This document shows positions 1 to 5,976 of a stretch of 8,718 nucleotides of DNA, in pieces; the stretch's first letter is position 1, and each line of letters starts with the position of its first letter. Position numbers and translations under genes: made by a program. The DNA is from Alphaproteobacteria bacterium (GTDB lineage: Bacteria > Pseudomonadota > Alphaproteobacteria > UBA7887). Below the pieces are notes generated by a model. The model was not told where the DNA came from and ran no database searches. It saw only the letters and a program-made list of their open reading frames with translations. Where the stretch lies: contig JANQOH010000379.1 in the NCBI GenBank assembly GCA_028289725.1, positions 1 through 8,718 of the forward strand, given 5' to 3'.

Positions 1-1285
1 GGCCGACCACGATCGCCGCAAACGCGCCGGCCGCGGTGAACCGGCGCCACAGCAAGCCACCGAGATAGACAGCAACGATCGGCGGCACCAGATAGGCGAG
101 CGTCGATTGGAAATATTGGAACAAGGAGCCGAAGTGCTCGATCACCGGCGCGTAGAACGCGGCGATGATGATGAGAAGACCGGTGAACAGCCGGCCGATC
201 AGCAACAGGCGGCGGCCGTCGATGCCGGGCTTGAACGGTCGCACAAAATCCATGGTCAGGAGCGACGCGGCGGCGTTAAGGGCACTGTCCAGGCTGGACA
301 TGATCGCGGCCAGCAGCGCCGCGACGATCAGACCGCGCAAACCGATCGGCAACAGCTCGAACGCGAGCGTCGGGAATATCCGATCGGGGCTGTCGAGCTC
401 CGGGTAAAGCGCGAGCCCGATCATGCCCGGGATGACCATCAGGAACACGTTTGGCAGTTTCAGCAGTCCGCCGAACAAGGCCCCCTTGCGGCCGTGGTCG
501 AGGCTGCGCGCGGCGAGCGCCCGCTGCACGAAATATTGGTTGACGGTCCAATAGTAGAAACCGAGCAGCACCACGCCGAGAATGCCCGGCCACGGCAAGA
601 AATCGTCGCTGGCCGGTTTGAACAGCGTGCTCCGCTCTGGACCGACACGATCGAACAAGGCGTCCCAGCCACCGACCGCCGCGAGGCCGAAGACCAGGAT
701 CGCGGTTGCCCCGACAATCATCAGCACGGCCTGCAAGGCATCGGTGACCACGACCGCGCGCAAACCTCCGATCAACGTGTAGACGCCGGCGAGCACGGCC
801 AGTACGGCGGTGGTCTGCCACAACGAGACTTGCGGAAATGCGGTGGACACCACGATGCCGCCGGCATACAGCGCGCCGGCGGTGTCGATGAGCATCAATG
901 TCAGGATGGTGAAGCCGGCATAGGCCCAGCGCGAGCGCCGGTCGAAGCGCGCTTCGAGATATTCGGGCACGGTGAATAACTGCGCGCGAAGGAACACCGG
1001 CAGCATGATCAAGGCGAAGATGATCAGCACCAGCGCGGCGGTCCATTCGTAATGGAAAACCACGAGCCCGTGCTCGTAGGATGCGCCCATCAGCCCGACG
1101 AAACTGGCGCCCGACATGTTGGAGGCGAAAAACGAGAACCCGATCAGGTACCAGGGCAGTGCGCGGGCGGCGAGAAAATAGTCCTCGGCGTTGCGCTCAA
1201 CGCGGCCGGCCCACAGACCGATCGCGACCACCACCACCAGGTAGCCCGCCACGATCGCCATATCGACACCGGCGAACTCGACCAT
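1..1285 (-). CDS. Sodium:solute symporter (SSS/SLC5 family), C-terminus outside window
   Basis: Inner-membrane transporter that would couple Na+ entry to uptake of a small solute. I translated the minus strand from the ATG at 1285 to the window edge and found no stop in 428 codons. SSS hallmarks seen: N-terminal AEDYFLAARALPWY (33-46) and FASNMSGASFVGL (53-65), then FTVPEYLEARF (104-114), GGLRAVVVTDALQ (173-185), a WTVNQYFVQRALAARSL segment (246-262), and AAIMSSLDSALN (326-337). A327, S330 and S331 fit the A-x-x-S-S pattern of the Na2 sodium site. The pattern is nearest the SGLT-like branch (sugars, inositol, related solutes), but the substrate cannot be read from sequence. Hydrophobic segments recur throughout. 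GGAGG at 1291-1295 lies 5 nt before the ATG and fixes the start. The last transmembrane helices lie beyond position 1. Confidence 0.95.
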   Translation of the reverse strand, partial: MVEFAGVDMAIVAGYLVVVVAIGLWAGRVERNAEDYFLAARALPWYLIGFSFFASNMSGASFVGLMGASYEHGLVVFHYEWTAALVLIIFALIMLPVFLRAQLFTVPEYLEARFDRRSRWAYAGFTILTLMLIDTAGALYAGGIVVSTAFPQVSLWQTTAVLAVLAGVYTLIGGLRAVVVTDALQAVLMIVGATAILVFGLAAVGGWDALFDRVGPERSTLFKPASDDFLPWPGILGVVLLGFYYWTVNQYFVQRALAARSLDHGRKGALFGGLLKLPNVFLMVIPGMIGLALYPELDSPDRIFPTLAFELLPIGLRGLIVAALLAAIMSSLDSALNAAASLLTMDFVRPFKPGIDGRRLLLIGRLFTGLLIIIAAFYAPVIEHFGSLFQYFQSTLAYLVPPIVAVYLGGLLWRRFTAAGAFAAIVVG

Positions 1286-1365
1286 GCGCGCCTCCGCATT
1301 GCGGCGAGTCTGGCGGAACCGGGCCGAGGGTCAAGGCGTGCACACGAAACACCCCATAAACCTTC

Positions 1366-1392
1366 GTTATAGAGCGCGCGTTAAAAGCCCAA
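1366..1392 (-). promoter_or_regulatory. Possible promoter of the symporter gene
   Basis: Read on the minus strand, TTGGGC (1387-1392) is followed after 15 nt by TATAAC (1366-1371), about 80 nt before the symporter ATG. The -10 resembles the sigma-70 consensus; the -35 and the short spacer are weak. The rest of the 240-bp gap between the HHE stop and the symporter start has no gene that I can support. Confidence 0.25.
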
Positions 1393-1434
1393 GCGCAACG
1401 GATGAGGCACACTCGTCGCACGAGGTTAGGCCGA

Positions 1435-1450
1435 CCGGCCACAAGGCCGG
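1435..1450. terminator. GC-only hairpin between the HHE and symporter genes, possible weak terminator
   Basis: CCGGCC (1435-1440) and GGCCGG (1445-1450) form a perfect 6-bp stem around the loop ACAA, about 75 nt downstream of the HHE stop codon. No U-tract follows on the minus strand, so it is not a canonical intrinsic terminator. It may be only a stable transcript hairpin or chance in GC-rich DNA. Confidence 0.25.
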
Positions 1451-1525
1451 CGTTTCCGAACGGCCCCAATTGCTAAGTGCGTTTATAGAAGAACCGATGG
1501 GACGCGGCCTGAGCCCTCACGGAGC

Positions 1526-2083
1526 CTAGTCCGGAATCGTTACGCCGCGGCGGGCGGCCATTTTGCGGCCGAGTTCGGCTTTGTCCGCCGGCGTCAGTCG
1601 TTCGACGGCGAGCGGCATGACGAATTGATCTTCGAGTGCGTGATGCCGATGTTGGAGCTTGCGGAAGGCATGGACGTAGGTCCGGAACCATTCCGCTCCC
1701 GCCGGCGGCCGTCCGGCGCTGATGGCATGAAGCGGCTCCAGCAGGACGTGGCCAAACTCCACATCGTCGCGGTGGTCCGAACGCAACAACGCCACGACCG
1801 GCCCAATGCGGTCGGTTTTCAAAGCCCGCTGTTCGAGGATCGGGAACAAGTCTTGCTCTTCGTCCACCACGTGGCGCGGTAAGTCATTCTCCAGAAAGTC
1901 GAGAATTGTGGCGGCTGTGGCCATGCCGTCCGCGGTGATGGGTTCGTCGGCAATCCGGACGAGGTGGTCGCAACAGGTCCGGATCCGCGCGTGATCGGCG
2001 TTCACGAATGCCACGGGGTCGCGAAAGTCCTTCGGCGCGAACGTTCGCGCGCCGATCTGCTGAATTGCGCCGTTACCGGGCAT
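1526..2083 (-). CDS. Hemerythrin-like HHE cation-binding domain protein
   Basis: Predicted cytoplasmic four-helix bundle protein that binds a non-haem di-iron centre. From the ATG at 2083 it is 185 residues. Candidate ligands fall in the HHE order: H31 (NADH31ARI), H71 and E75 in HVVDEEQDLFP, H104 in LRSDHRDD, and H147 with E151 in HRHHALEDQFVMP. This supports iron binding; oxygen, NO or peroxide sensing and iron storage are all known for the family, and the sequence does not choose among them. The start is uncertain: the frame is open to a GTG at 2152 (208 aa) and has another ATG at 2137. None has a good Shine-Dalgarno; AGAGG lies 13 nt before the 2083 ATG. The extra upstream residues lie outside the domain. 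No signal peptide is seen. The VOC gene is divergent and the symporter gene lies downstream on the same strand. Confidence 0.88.
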   Translation of the reverse strand: MPGNGAIQQIGARTFAPKDFRDPVAFVNADHARIRTCCDHLVRIADEPITADGMATAATILDFLENDLPRHVVDEEQDLFPILEQRALKTDRIGPVVALLRSDHRDDVEFGHVLLEPLHAISAGRPPAGAEWFRTYVHAFRKLQHRHHALEDQFVMPLAVERLTPADKAELGRKMAARRGVTIPD

Positions 2084-2243
2084 GCGTTCGAGCCGACCTC
2101 TCGTCCATGGCTCCCGCGCCTCTTGCCACAGTATCATGAAAAGCCGGAGCACGCGAAGCCGGTGGGCAAGAGCCAGACGCTTAGACGGGTGCCCGCAAGC
2201 CGATTAGGGTTGGGCTCTCAGGCGATTGATCAACAGTCAAATC

Positions 2244-2249
2244 GAGAGG
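2244..2249 (+). promoter_or_regulatory. Ribosome binding site that decides the VOC start
   Basis: GAGAGG ends 1 nt before the ATG at 2251 but 10 nt before the in-frame ATG at 2260. The spacing favours 2260 as the true start. Confidence 0.5.
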
Positions 2250-2259
2250 CATGACCACA

Positions 2260-2694
2260 ATGCTTGGTATCGAAAAGGTCGATCACGTCGGAATTCGGGT
2301 GAGCGATAAGACGATTGCGACCGCCTTCTATGAGGGATTGGGCTTCGAAACGCTCTCCGATACGGGTTTTGACCAAGGTCATCCGATTATCATGCAGCAC
2401 CCGTCCGGCGTGGTGTTGAACTTGCTCGGCCCAAGCAACACCGCAAACGACAAGAACGTTCTGATGGATCTGGATGAGAAGTATCCCGGACTGACCCACG
2501 TCTCTTTCAAGGTTGGGTCGATGGCGGAGACCAAACAGTTTCTCGCGGACCGCGGCATCGCACTCTCCGGCGAGTTCGCCTTCAAAGGCATGCAAGCGGT
2601 GTTTATTCGCGATCCCGACCGCAATGTGATTGAGCTTGACGCCTATGACGGTGCGGAGCCGGCAACACGATCCGACCGCGTTGGAGAACTTTAA
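2260..2694 (+). CDS. VOC superfamily (glyoxalase/dioxygenase fold) protein
   Basis: Small single-chain metalloprotein of the vicinal oxygen chelate superfamily, 144 residues from the ATG at 2260 (147 from 2251). Two beta-alpha-beta-beta-beta modules are visible: the first opens with VDHVGIRV (7-14) and continues through AFYEGLGFE; the second opens with LTHVSFKV (78-85) and ends in RDPDRNVIELDAY (117-129). Likely metal ligands are H9, H80 and E125; the fourth position of classical glyoxalase I, where Glu is usual, appears to be N54 (VVLNLL). That departure argues against assigning lactoylglutathione lyase, and the substrate is unknown. The protein appears cytoplasmic, with no signal peptide. 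It is divergent from the HHE gene, with about 175 bp between the starts. An inverted-repeat-rich spacer separates it from the methyltransferase gene, so co-transcription with that gene is not certain. Confidence 0.9.
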   Translation: MLGIEKVDHVGIRVSDKTIATAFYEGLGFETLSDTGFDQGHPIIMQHPSGVVLNLLGPSNTANDKNVLMDLDEKYPGLTHVSFKVGSMAETKQFLADRGIALSGEFAFKGMQAVFIRDPDRNVIELDAYDGAEPATRSDRVGEL

Positions 2695-2696
2695 AG

Positions 2697-2756
2697 GTCA
2701 TCCTTAGACAAAATTTGTGCACGCTCTTCGTTATTCGGAAATCCGATTTGGATGAC
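2697..2756 (+). repeat. Nested inverted repeats just after the VOC stop codon
   Basis: GTCATCC (2697-2703) pairs perfectly with GGATGAC (2750-2756). Inside this 46-nt interval lie two further dyads: ACAAAATTTGT (2708-2718) and TCGGAAATCCGA (2735-2746). The first arm starts 3 nt after the TAA of the VOC gene. As RNA this could fold as a closed stem with inner elements and serve as a 3' end or attenuator. As DNA the inner dyads could be protein sites. No long U-tract follows. Confidence 0.4.
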
Positions 2757-2757
2757 T

Positions 2758-2777
2758 GGACGTAAGTTTACGTGTCC
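2758..2777 (+). repeat. Inverted repeat upstream of the lipoprotein methyltransferase
   Basis: GGACGTAA (2758-2765) and TTACGTGTCC (2768-2777) pair around a GT centre, with a 2-nt bulge in the right arm. It lies about 57 nt before the methyltransferase ATG. It could be an operator or a leader hairpin; nothing in the sequence separates these. Confidence 0.3.
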
Positions 2778-2823
2778 GTGGCCGAAATCCACTCGAGAGG
2801 TCACGACCGCTAGCGCAGACCGT

Positions 2824-2828
2824 GGAGG
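2824..2828 (+). promoter_or_regulatory. Ribosome binding site that decides the methyltransferase start
   Basis: GGAGG sits 5 nt before the ATG at 2834. It overlaps the codons of the alternative in-frame GTG at 2822, which therefore is unlikely to be the start. Confidence 0.75.
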
Positions 2829-2833
2829 CCGGA

Positions 2834-3541
2834 ATGAAAGCGCTCGCCCCCGTTTTGCTTTTGACAGCGATGACGGTCGCCGCGTGCCAGGCGCCGGCGC
2901 AGGACGATGATATGTATCGCTACAAGTCCGCCGCGCCCGACGGTATCGGCAAGGTGTATATGGGCCGCGAGATTGCCCAGGTCATGGGCCATCGCGGTTG
3001 GCGCTGGCTGGAGCGTCCGGAGCGCGCGACCGAAGAGCGCCCCGATCTCGTGCTCGCCTATCTCGACCTCGCGCCCGACGCCGTGGTCGCCGATATCGGC
3101 GCTGGCAGCGGCTATTACACCTTTCGCCTGAACGAGTTGGTGCCCGATGGCACGGTCCTCGCCGTCGACATCCAGCAAGAGATGCTCGACCTCATCGACG
3201 AGCGCGCCGCGGCGGACGGCGTCAGCAATGTGACGACCGTCCTTGGTACGATCACCGACCCCAACCTCCCGCCCGACAGCGTCGACGCGGTTCTGATGGT
3301 GGACGCCTACCACGAGTTTTCGCATCCAGCCGAAATGCTGGCCGGCATCAAACATGGCTTGCGGACCGGCGGACGCATTTACTTGCTCGAGTTTCGCGCG
3401 GAGGACCCGCAGGTCCCCATTCTCGCTTTGCACAAAATGACCGAGCGTCAGGCCAGGCGGGAGCTGGAAGCAAACGGTTTTACTTGGGTTGAAACTTTCA
3501 CCGACCTGCCCTGGCAGCACCTCCTGGTGTTCGAGAAGTGA
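2834..3541 (+). CDS. Lipoprotein with class I SAM-dependent methyltransferase domain
   Basis: 235 residues. The N-terminus is a typical type II signal: positive residue K2, hydrophobic core LLLTAMTV, lipobox VAAC with lipidated Cys at C18. D24-D26 lie six residues after the Cys. This predicts an exported, membrane-anchored protein. The mature part starts with a conserved-looking preamble (YMGREIAQVMGHRGWRWLER, 42-61), then a Rossmann methyltransferase: motif I VADIGAGSG (85-93), acidic D112 after strand 2 (LAVDIQQEM), strand 4 at DAVLMVDAYHEF (151-162), and a terminal FTWVETF...HLLVFEK sheet. A SAM-type enzyme outside the cytoplasm is odd, because SAM is cytoplasmic; the fold may have another ligand, or the Cys may not be processed. 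Its stop lies 68 nt before the first desaturase on the same strand, so an operon is likely. The substrate is unknown. Confidence 0.88.
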   Translation: MKALAPVLLLTAMTVAACQAPAQDDDMYRYKSAAPDGIGKVYMGREIAQVMGHRGWRWLERPERATEERPDLVLAYLDLAPDAVVADIGAGSGYYTFRLNELVPDGTVLAVDIQQEMLDLIDERAAADGVSNVTTVLGTITDPNLPPDSVDAVLMVDAYHEFSHPAEMLAGIKHGLRTGGRIYLLEFRAEDPQVPILALHKMTERQARRELEANGFTWVETFTDLPWQHLLVFEK

Positions 3542-3609
3542 GACCGCCCGCGACGACAGGGCGCCTCTTCATTCAACGGCAACGAATTTGATCGGAGATT
3601 TAGCGCATC

Positions 3610-5136
3610 ATGAGTCAGAAATCGGTGGTCGTTGTCGGCGCGGGGTTGGGCGGAATTTCGGCCGCCATATCGCTCGCGCAAGAAAGCTACGCCGTCACGG
3701 TGATCGAGAAGAACGGCCATGTCGGCGGCAAGCTCAATCAACTTGAGGCCGAGGGGTATACGTTCGATCTCGGCCCATCGATCCTGACCTTGCCGCACAT
3801 CATCGAGCGCCTTTTCAAGCGTTCGGGCAAGCGTATGGCCGACTATGTCACGATCCGGCCGGTCCGGCCGCATTGGCGCTGCATCTTCGAGGATCGGACG
3901 GTCGTCGATATGACGCCGGACGATCAAGAAATGGCGGCGCAACTCGAGAAAATCGGCGAGAAGCCCGAGGATTTCGACCGCTTTCGGCAATACTCGGAAG
4001 CCTTGTACGAACTGGTCAATGATGGCTACTTCGAACAAGGCCTCGACAACACCAGCGATTTTCGCGCGCATTACGGTTTGCTCGGATTGGCGCGGTTCGA
4101 CGTCTTCCGCAACATGCACCAGGGCGTCACGCGTTTCATCAAGACGCGCTACATGCGCGACATTCTCGAGCAGTTCATCAAATATGTCGGCTCGTCCGCT
4201 TACCGGGCGCCCGCGTTTATGAATTGTTTGCCAGCTATCCATTCGCTGCACGACCTGTGGTACGTCGATGGCGGGCTATACAATCTCGCCCGCGCCCTCG
4301 ATCGTTTGCTTGACGAGGTGGGCGTTACGGTTCTGCTCGACACGGAAGTCGATCAAATCATCACGGTGAACGGACGAGCAACCGCCGTCGAAATCACGGG
4401 TGGGGCGCAAATCCCGGCTGATTTTGTCATCAGCAATATGGAGGTGCGCCCGGCCTATGAACGGCTTCTCAAGGAAGACGATCGTTTTTTGCGCAAGCTC
4501 AAGCGCTTCGAGCCGTCGTGCTCGGGGCTCGTCCTGGACCTCGGACTGGACCGCCAATATCCGCAACTCGCGCACCACAATTTCTTCATGTCGGGCGATC
4601 AGCCCAAGCATTTCCACACCGTGTTTCGGAAACGGGAAATGCCAACCGACCCGACGGTTTATGTCGTCGCGGCCTCGCGCACCGATCCGACCGTCGCGCC
4701 GGCGGGCTGCGACGGCCTCAAAATCCTGCCGCACATTCCGTATATCGACGACGAGAACCCTTTGCGGCATGAGGATTATGTCGCCTTCAGAGATGTCGTG
4801 CTCGACAAGTTGGAACGCATGGGGCTGACCAATCTGCGGCAGCACATCGTGTTCGAGCACATGCTTACGCCGCACGATATCCAGGACATGTACTACTCGA
4901 ACAAGGGATCGATCTATGGCGTGGTGACCGACCGCTGGAAGAACTTCGGCTTCAAGGCGCCAAAGAAAAGCGAGAAGTACGAGAACGTGTTTTTTGTCGG
5001 CGGTTCGGTCAATCCAGGCGCCGGCATGCCGATGGTCGTGCTGTGCGGTCAGTTGGTCAGCCGCGCGCTCGTGGCCCAGGACCGAGGCGTCGTCGGGGCA
5101 CAATCCGCCGCCGCGACCCGCGCACAACCGGCTTGA
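3610..5136 (+). CDS. CrtI/CrtN/CrtP-type carotenoid desaturase or oxidase (first of two)
   Basis: FAD-dependent flavoprotein of 508 residues, the usual size for CrtI-superfamily enzymes, which act on polyene chains at the membrane. The N-terminal dinucleotide fold is clear: VVVVGAGLGG with G10, G12 and G15, acidic E33 at the end of strand 2, then GHVGGKLNQ (36-44) and a FDLGPSIL segment. The C-terminal FAD motif is FFVGGSVNPGAGMPMVV (461-477). In this motif SVN replaces the TH of GxGTHPGxGxP found in the second desaturase. From memory, such SVNP/GMP forms occur in the C30 branch, including diapolycopene/diaponeurosporene oxygenases (CrtP/CrtNb), so end-group oxidation is possible. That subfamily call is inference; phytoene-type desaturation remains an alternative. 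GGAGA at 3594-3598, 11 nt upstream, supports the ATG at 3610. The gene follows the lipoprotein methyltransferase by 68 nt and ends 16 bp from the convergent ICMT-like gene. Confidence 0.93.
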   Translation: MSQKSVVVVGAGLGGISAAISLAQESYAVTVIEKNGHVGGKLNQLEAEGYTFDLGPSILTLPHIIERLFKRSGKRMADYVTIRPVRPHWRCIFEDRTVVDMTPDDQEMAAQLEKIGEKPEDFDRFRQYSEALYELVNDGYFEQGLDNTSDFRAHYGLLGLARFDVFRNMHQGVTRFIKTRYMRDILEQFIKYVGSSAYRAPAFMNCLPAIHSLHDLWYVDGGLYNLARALDRLLDEVGVTVLLDTEVDQIITVNGRATAVEITGGAQIPADFVISNMEVRPAYERLLKEDDRFLRKLKRFEPSCSGLVLDLGLDRQYPQLAHHNFFMSGDQPKHFHTVFRKREMPTDPTVYVVAASRTDPTVAPAGCDGLKILPHIPYIDDENPLRHEDYVAFRDVVLDKLERMGLTNLRQHIVFEHMLTPHDIQDMYYSNKGSIYGVVTDRWKNFGFKAPKKSEKYENVFFVGGSVNPGAGMPMVVLCGQLVSRALVAQDRGVVGAQSAAATRAQPA

Positions 5137-5152
5137 AGTCCCGACGCGGTCG

Positions 5153-5734
5153 TTAGGCGCGCGTTCCGCCAAGGCGCGGCAAGAAGCGGCCGGTCCGGGA
5201 TTGATAGGCGCGGTAAGCCTCCGCCATTGGCGAGGCAAGAAACGCTGCCTCTTCCGAATTGGCGGCGCGGACTAACAACCAAGTCGTGATGGCCGTGGGA
5301 ACCAGGAGCCACCACTGAAGAGTGGCAACGCAGCCCGCCAGCCAAGCGATCACATACGCGGAATAAAAGGGATGCCGGACCCAGGCGAAGGGTCCGCGCT
5401 GAATGACTTCGCGTGATTGGCTTGGCGCGAATGCATAGGCCAATGCGTGCCCGCGGACGGCGCGAACCGCATACCAAAACACGCCAAAGCTCACCGCGTA
5501 TCCGGCCAGTGCGACGACGAGCCGAAGCAGTTGGTGGTCGTAGAACCGCAAAATCGCCACCAGCTGCGCCGCGATGGTCAAAGCAATGCAGAGCGACAGG
5601 ATCTTCATCGCGCGTGGCTGTCGGCGCGGACGTTCGAACAGGAACAGCGCGCCCCACAAGAAGCTCGCAAAGCAGAGCGACGCACCGACCAGAGTCAAAA
5701 TTTGTCCCGCGCCCATCGCAATCCCGAAAACCAT
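5153..5734 (-). CDS. ICMT-like integral-membrane methyltransferase
   Basis: 193 residues from the ATG at 5734. Hydrophobic stretches at about 10-33, 45-62, 69-92, 123-140 and 142-156 predict four to five membrane helices. The C-terminal half carries the isoprenylcysteine carboxyl methyltransferase/PEMT signature: RGPFAWVRHPFYSAYV (113-128) with R120, H121, P122 and Y124, then E161/E162 and a YRAYQSRTGRFLPRL tail (174-188), which form the SAM and substrate site in this family. Bacterial members rarely act on prenyl-cysteine, and substrates are mostly unknown. Placement between two carotenoid desaturase genes suggests a lipophilic polyene or carboxyl acceptor, which is inference. AGGG at 5740-5743, 5 nt upstream, supports this start; an in-frame ATG at 5806 would add 24 polar residues unlike the family. 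The gene is convergent with the first desaturase and divergent from the second. Confidence 0.88.
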   Translation of the reverse strand: MVFGIAMGAGQILTLVGASLCFASFLWGALFLFERPRRQPRAMKILSLCIALTIAAQLVAILRFYDHQLLRLVVALAGYAVSFGVFWYAVRAVRGHALAYAFAPSQSREVIQRGPFAWVRHPFYSAYVIAWLAGCVATLQWWLLVPTAITTWLLVRAANSEEAAFLASPMAEAYRAYQSRTGRFLPRLGGTRA

Positions 5735-5895
5735 TCTAGCCCTGCTAAAGACCGGCCATTCGTGCCGCGCGGCACCCGCCGCCCGTCCCTGTCGTGACAT
5801 CACCACAAATCAGCCATGTCCGGCGCGCGGATTGTGAACCAATCGGTGCGCTCGGTCGTAACACAGACAAATAAGACGGGACCGACCCTGGCGAC

Positions 5896-5915
5896 CGAAC
5901 CTGTTCGCAAGTTCG
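5896..5915 (+). promoter_or_regulatory. 20-bp dyad in the promoter region between the ICMT-like gene and the second desaturase
   Basis: CGAAC (5896-5900) and GTTCG (5911-5915) form perfect arms. One mismatch inward they continue as TG/CA, giving an almost continuous palindrome. It lies about 60 nt before the ATG at 5977, in the 242-bp divergent spacer 5735-5976, which contains no gene. It could be a repressor or activator site or a leader hairpin. I do not recognise it as a named operator. No convincing -35/-10 pair was found in the spacer. Confidence 0.35.
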
Positions 5916-5976
5916 CGTGCGCCAGCGCCATGGGGCGGCGTGGATCTGTCGCGTCAATCGGAAATTGGAAAAGAAC

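Noticed and set aside
107..979. Plus-strand open frame of 290 codons opposite the symporter gene
   Set aside because: Its translation is charge-rich with no domain, and the minus strand there encodes a continuous, motif-perfect SSS symporter. It is a GC-driven shadow frame. The same holds for minus frame 276-1046.
2251..2259. ATG at 2251 as the VOC start
   Set aside because: The GAGAGG site is only 1 nt away, too close for normal initiation; 2260 has workable spacing, although 2251 cannot be excluded.
2822..2833. GTG at 2822 as start of the lipoprotein methyltransferase
   Set aside because: The Shine-Dalgarno GGAGG overlaps this codon's reading and is placed for the ATG at 2834, which also gives a proper signal peptide.
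3448..5238. Long minus-strand frames (3448-4251 and 4276-5238) opposite the first desaturase
   Set aside because: The plus strand holds an unbroken desaturase with both FAD motifs; the minus-strand translations show no recognisable family.
5735..5806. 24-residue N-terminal extension of the ICMT-like protein (start at 5806)
   Set aside because: Polar, arginine-rich and unlike the family's hydrophobic N-terminus; AGGG at 5740-5743 suits the ATG at 5734.
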